A stretch of 34,192 nucleotides of DNA. Origin: Streptomyces sp. NP-1717. GTDB lineage: Bacteria > Actinomycetota > Actinomycetes > Streptomycetales > Streptomycetaceae. The position numbers and the translations under genes were made by a program. The notes under the pieces are model-generated. The model saw only the letters and a program-made list of their open reading frames with translations. It did no database searches and was not told where the DNA came from. Position 1 is the first letter of the stretch; each line of letters begins with the position of its first letter. Positions 33,510-34,192 of the stretch are shown in pieces. The stretch covers positions 1-34,192 of the forward strand of contig NZ_JAAPBF010000061.1 in assembly GCF_022695985.1 (NCBI RefSeq), given 5' to 3'.

Positions 33510-33946
33510 CCCGTCGGGTCCTGGTGCTCAACGGCCCCAACCTGGGCCGGCTGGGCTCGCGCGAACCGGACGTCTACGGCTCCGTCTCGTACGCCGGACT
33601 TGTGGAGACCTGCCAGTCGACCGGCAAGGAACTGGGCCTGGACGTCGACGTGCGCGAGACGAACGACGAGGGGGAGCTGATCCGCTGGCTGCACGAGGCG
33701 GCCGACGGATCGATCCCCGTCGTCCTCAACCCCGGGGCGTTCACGCACTATTCGTACGGAATGCGCGACGCCGCGGCGCAGCGCACCGCGCCGCTGATCG
33801 AGGTGCACATCTCGAACCCGTACACACGTGAGGAATTCCGCCACACGTCGGTCGTCGCGGCGGTCGCCAGTGCCACGATCGCGGGGTTCGGCATCGGCTC
33901 GTACCGACTGGCGCTGCGTGCCGTCGCCGAAGAACTGGACGGCTGA
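33506..33946 (+). CDS. aroQ: Type II 3-dehydroquinate dehydratase
   Basis: This enzyme dehydrates 3-dehydroquinate to 3-dehydroshikimate by the type II (dodecameric) mechanism. The 146-residue protein has LNGPNLGRLG, the flexible-lid Arg R19, the catalytic Tyr Y24, NPGAFTHYSYGMRDA and the catalytic His H101 in EVHISNPYTREEFRH. The NPGA.TH segment is followed by YSYGM rather than the common TSVAI, a divergent form. GTG at 33506 overlaps the aroB stop, and GGGGAGG (33492-33498) lies upstream. It is the last gene of the aro run; a hairpin follows. Confidence 0.93.
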   Translation: MTRRVLVLNGPNLGRLGSREPDVYGSVSYAGLVETCQSTGKELGLDVDVRETNDEGELIRWLHEAADGSIPVVLNPGAFTHYSYGMRDAAAQRTAPLIEVHISNPYTREEFRHTSVVAAVASATIAGFGIGSYRLALRAVAEELDG

Positions 33947-33962
33947 CGGCGGCCGGAGGCAG

Positions 33963-33997
33963 AGCCCGCAGGGGCGGCCGGGCACTCGGGGCGGGCT
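33963..33997 (+). terminator. Imperfect terminator after aroQ
   Basis: AGCCCGC (33963-33969) pairs with GCGGGCT (33991-33997). Outer CCGGA and TCCGG add pairs around a bulge. A short T-containing run, GTTGTTCC, follows. The loop is large, so strength is uncertain. Confidence 0.45.
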
Positions 33998-34004
33998 TCC
34001 GGCG

Positions 34005-34035
34005 TTGTTCCGGGGACGGCCGGTGACGGTACCGT
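34005..34035 (+). promoter_or_regulatory. Candidate promoter for the last, partial gene
   Basis: TTGTTC (34005-34010) and TACCGT (34030-34035) are 19 bases apart. The -10 lies in a perfect 10-bp palindrome ACGGTACCGT (34026-34035). The expected start, near 34042, leaves about 59 bases before the ATG. Confidence 0.35.
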
Positions 34036-34100
34036 TCGAAAGCAAGTCGGCCGGGTGGCCGAGCGATCAGGGTCAGACGTACGAGACGGAGTGGCACCGG

Positions 34101-34192
34101 ATGCAGCACGCAGTGGGGGCTCCGCTGCCGCCTCCCCATGGCTCGGCGCACGGCGCGGGCGGTCAGGGGCCGGGCGGATGGACGCACGGCTC
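34101..34192 (+). CDS. Unidentified Gly/Pro/His-rich protein, 5' end only
   Basis: The window ends 30 codons into this frame. The visible part is rich in Gly, Pro, Ala and His (QHAVGAPLPPPHGSAHGAGG) and looks like a disordered N-terminus; nothing identifies the family. ATG at 34101 is preceded by GGAG at 34088-34091. It follows the aroQ hairpin and has its own candidate promoter, so it is probably not part of the aro transcript. Confidence 0.6.
   Translation, partial: MQHAVGAPLPPPHGSAHGAGGQGPGGWTHG

Overview
The window is high-GC chromosomal DNA from an actinomycete, almost certainly Streptomyces or a close relative. Codon third positions are strongly G/C, GTG and TTG starts are common, and the gene order (pdxST-yebC-ruvCAB-yajC-secDF-apt-relA ... 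hisS ... rarA, rpsD ... alaS-ruvX-mltG-aroE-aroC-aroK-aroB-aroQ) is the one I know from Streptomyces core chromosomes. It is gene-dense. I see no insertion sequence, prophage, CRISPR array, tRNA or rRNA gene, and no gene-free gap longer than about 275 bases.

Layout. 14-556: small membrane protein with a LemA-like tail. 688-2197: vitamin B6 synthase pdxS-pdxT. 2260-3012: yebC, followed by a strong hairpin. 3200-5595: ruvC-ruvA-ruvB, Holliday-junction processing. 5760-9881: yajC, secD, secF (Sec translocase accessory complex) and apt, closed by a terminator. 10157-12787: relA/spoT-type (p)ppGpp synthetase-hydrolase, ending at a long bidirectional terminator that faces the minus-strand DUF349 gene. 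12854-15120 (minus): DUF349 protein and a membrane-anchored cyclophilin. 15312-18092: metallo-beta-lactamase-fold hydrolase, hisS, VKOR-family membrane oxidoreductase. 18161-19528: rarA. 19569-20369 (minus): DUF2470 protein with an iron box. 20427-21041: rpsD, standing alone. 21090-23381 (minus): STAND/AfsR-like ATPase without a recognisable DNA-binding domain. 23626-29700: two small membrane-associated proteins, alaS, ruvX, mltG. 29687-33946: a nearly complete shikimate cluster, aroE-aroC-aroK-aroB-aroQ. 34101-end: start of an unidentified Gly/Pro-rich protein.

How the genes work together. Most blocks are housekeeping: PLP synthesis, translation (hisS, alaS, rpsD), protein export, cell-wall synthesis and aromatic amino acid precursors, with the stringent-response enzyme in the middle. 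Overlapping stop/start codons (ruvC-ruvA, secF-apt, aroC-aroK-aroB-aroQ, alaS with its upstream gene) show translational coupling.

The most interesting signals are regulatory. Two separate DNA-repair loci, ruvCAB and rarA, each carry a close match to the actinobacterial RecA-independent DNA-damage promoter (TTGTCRGTG-N8-TANNNT, the PafBC-type element). At rarA this promoter puts the predicted transcription start on the GTG initiation codon, giving a leaderless mRNA. A 19-bp IdeR/DmdR-type iron box sits between a DUF2470 (heme/FMN split-barrel related) gene and the divergent rpsD. I did not find a wholly new multi-gene system; the main leads are these control regions and the HTH-less STAND protein inserted next to rpsD.
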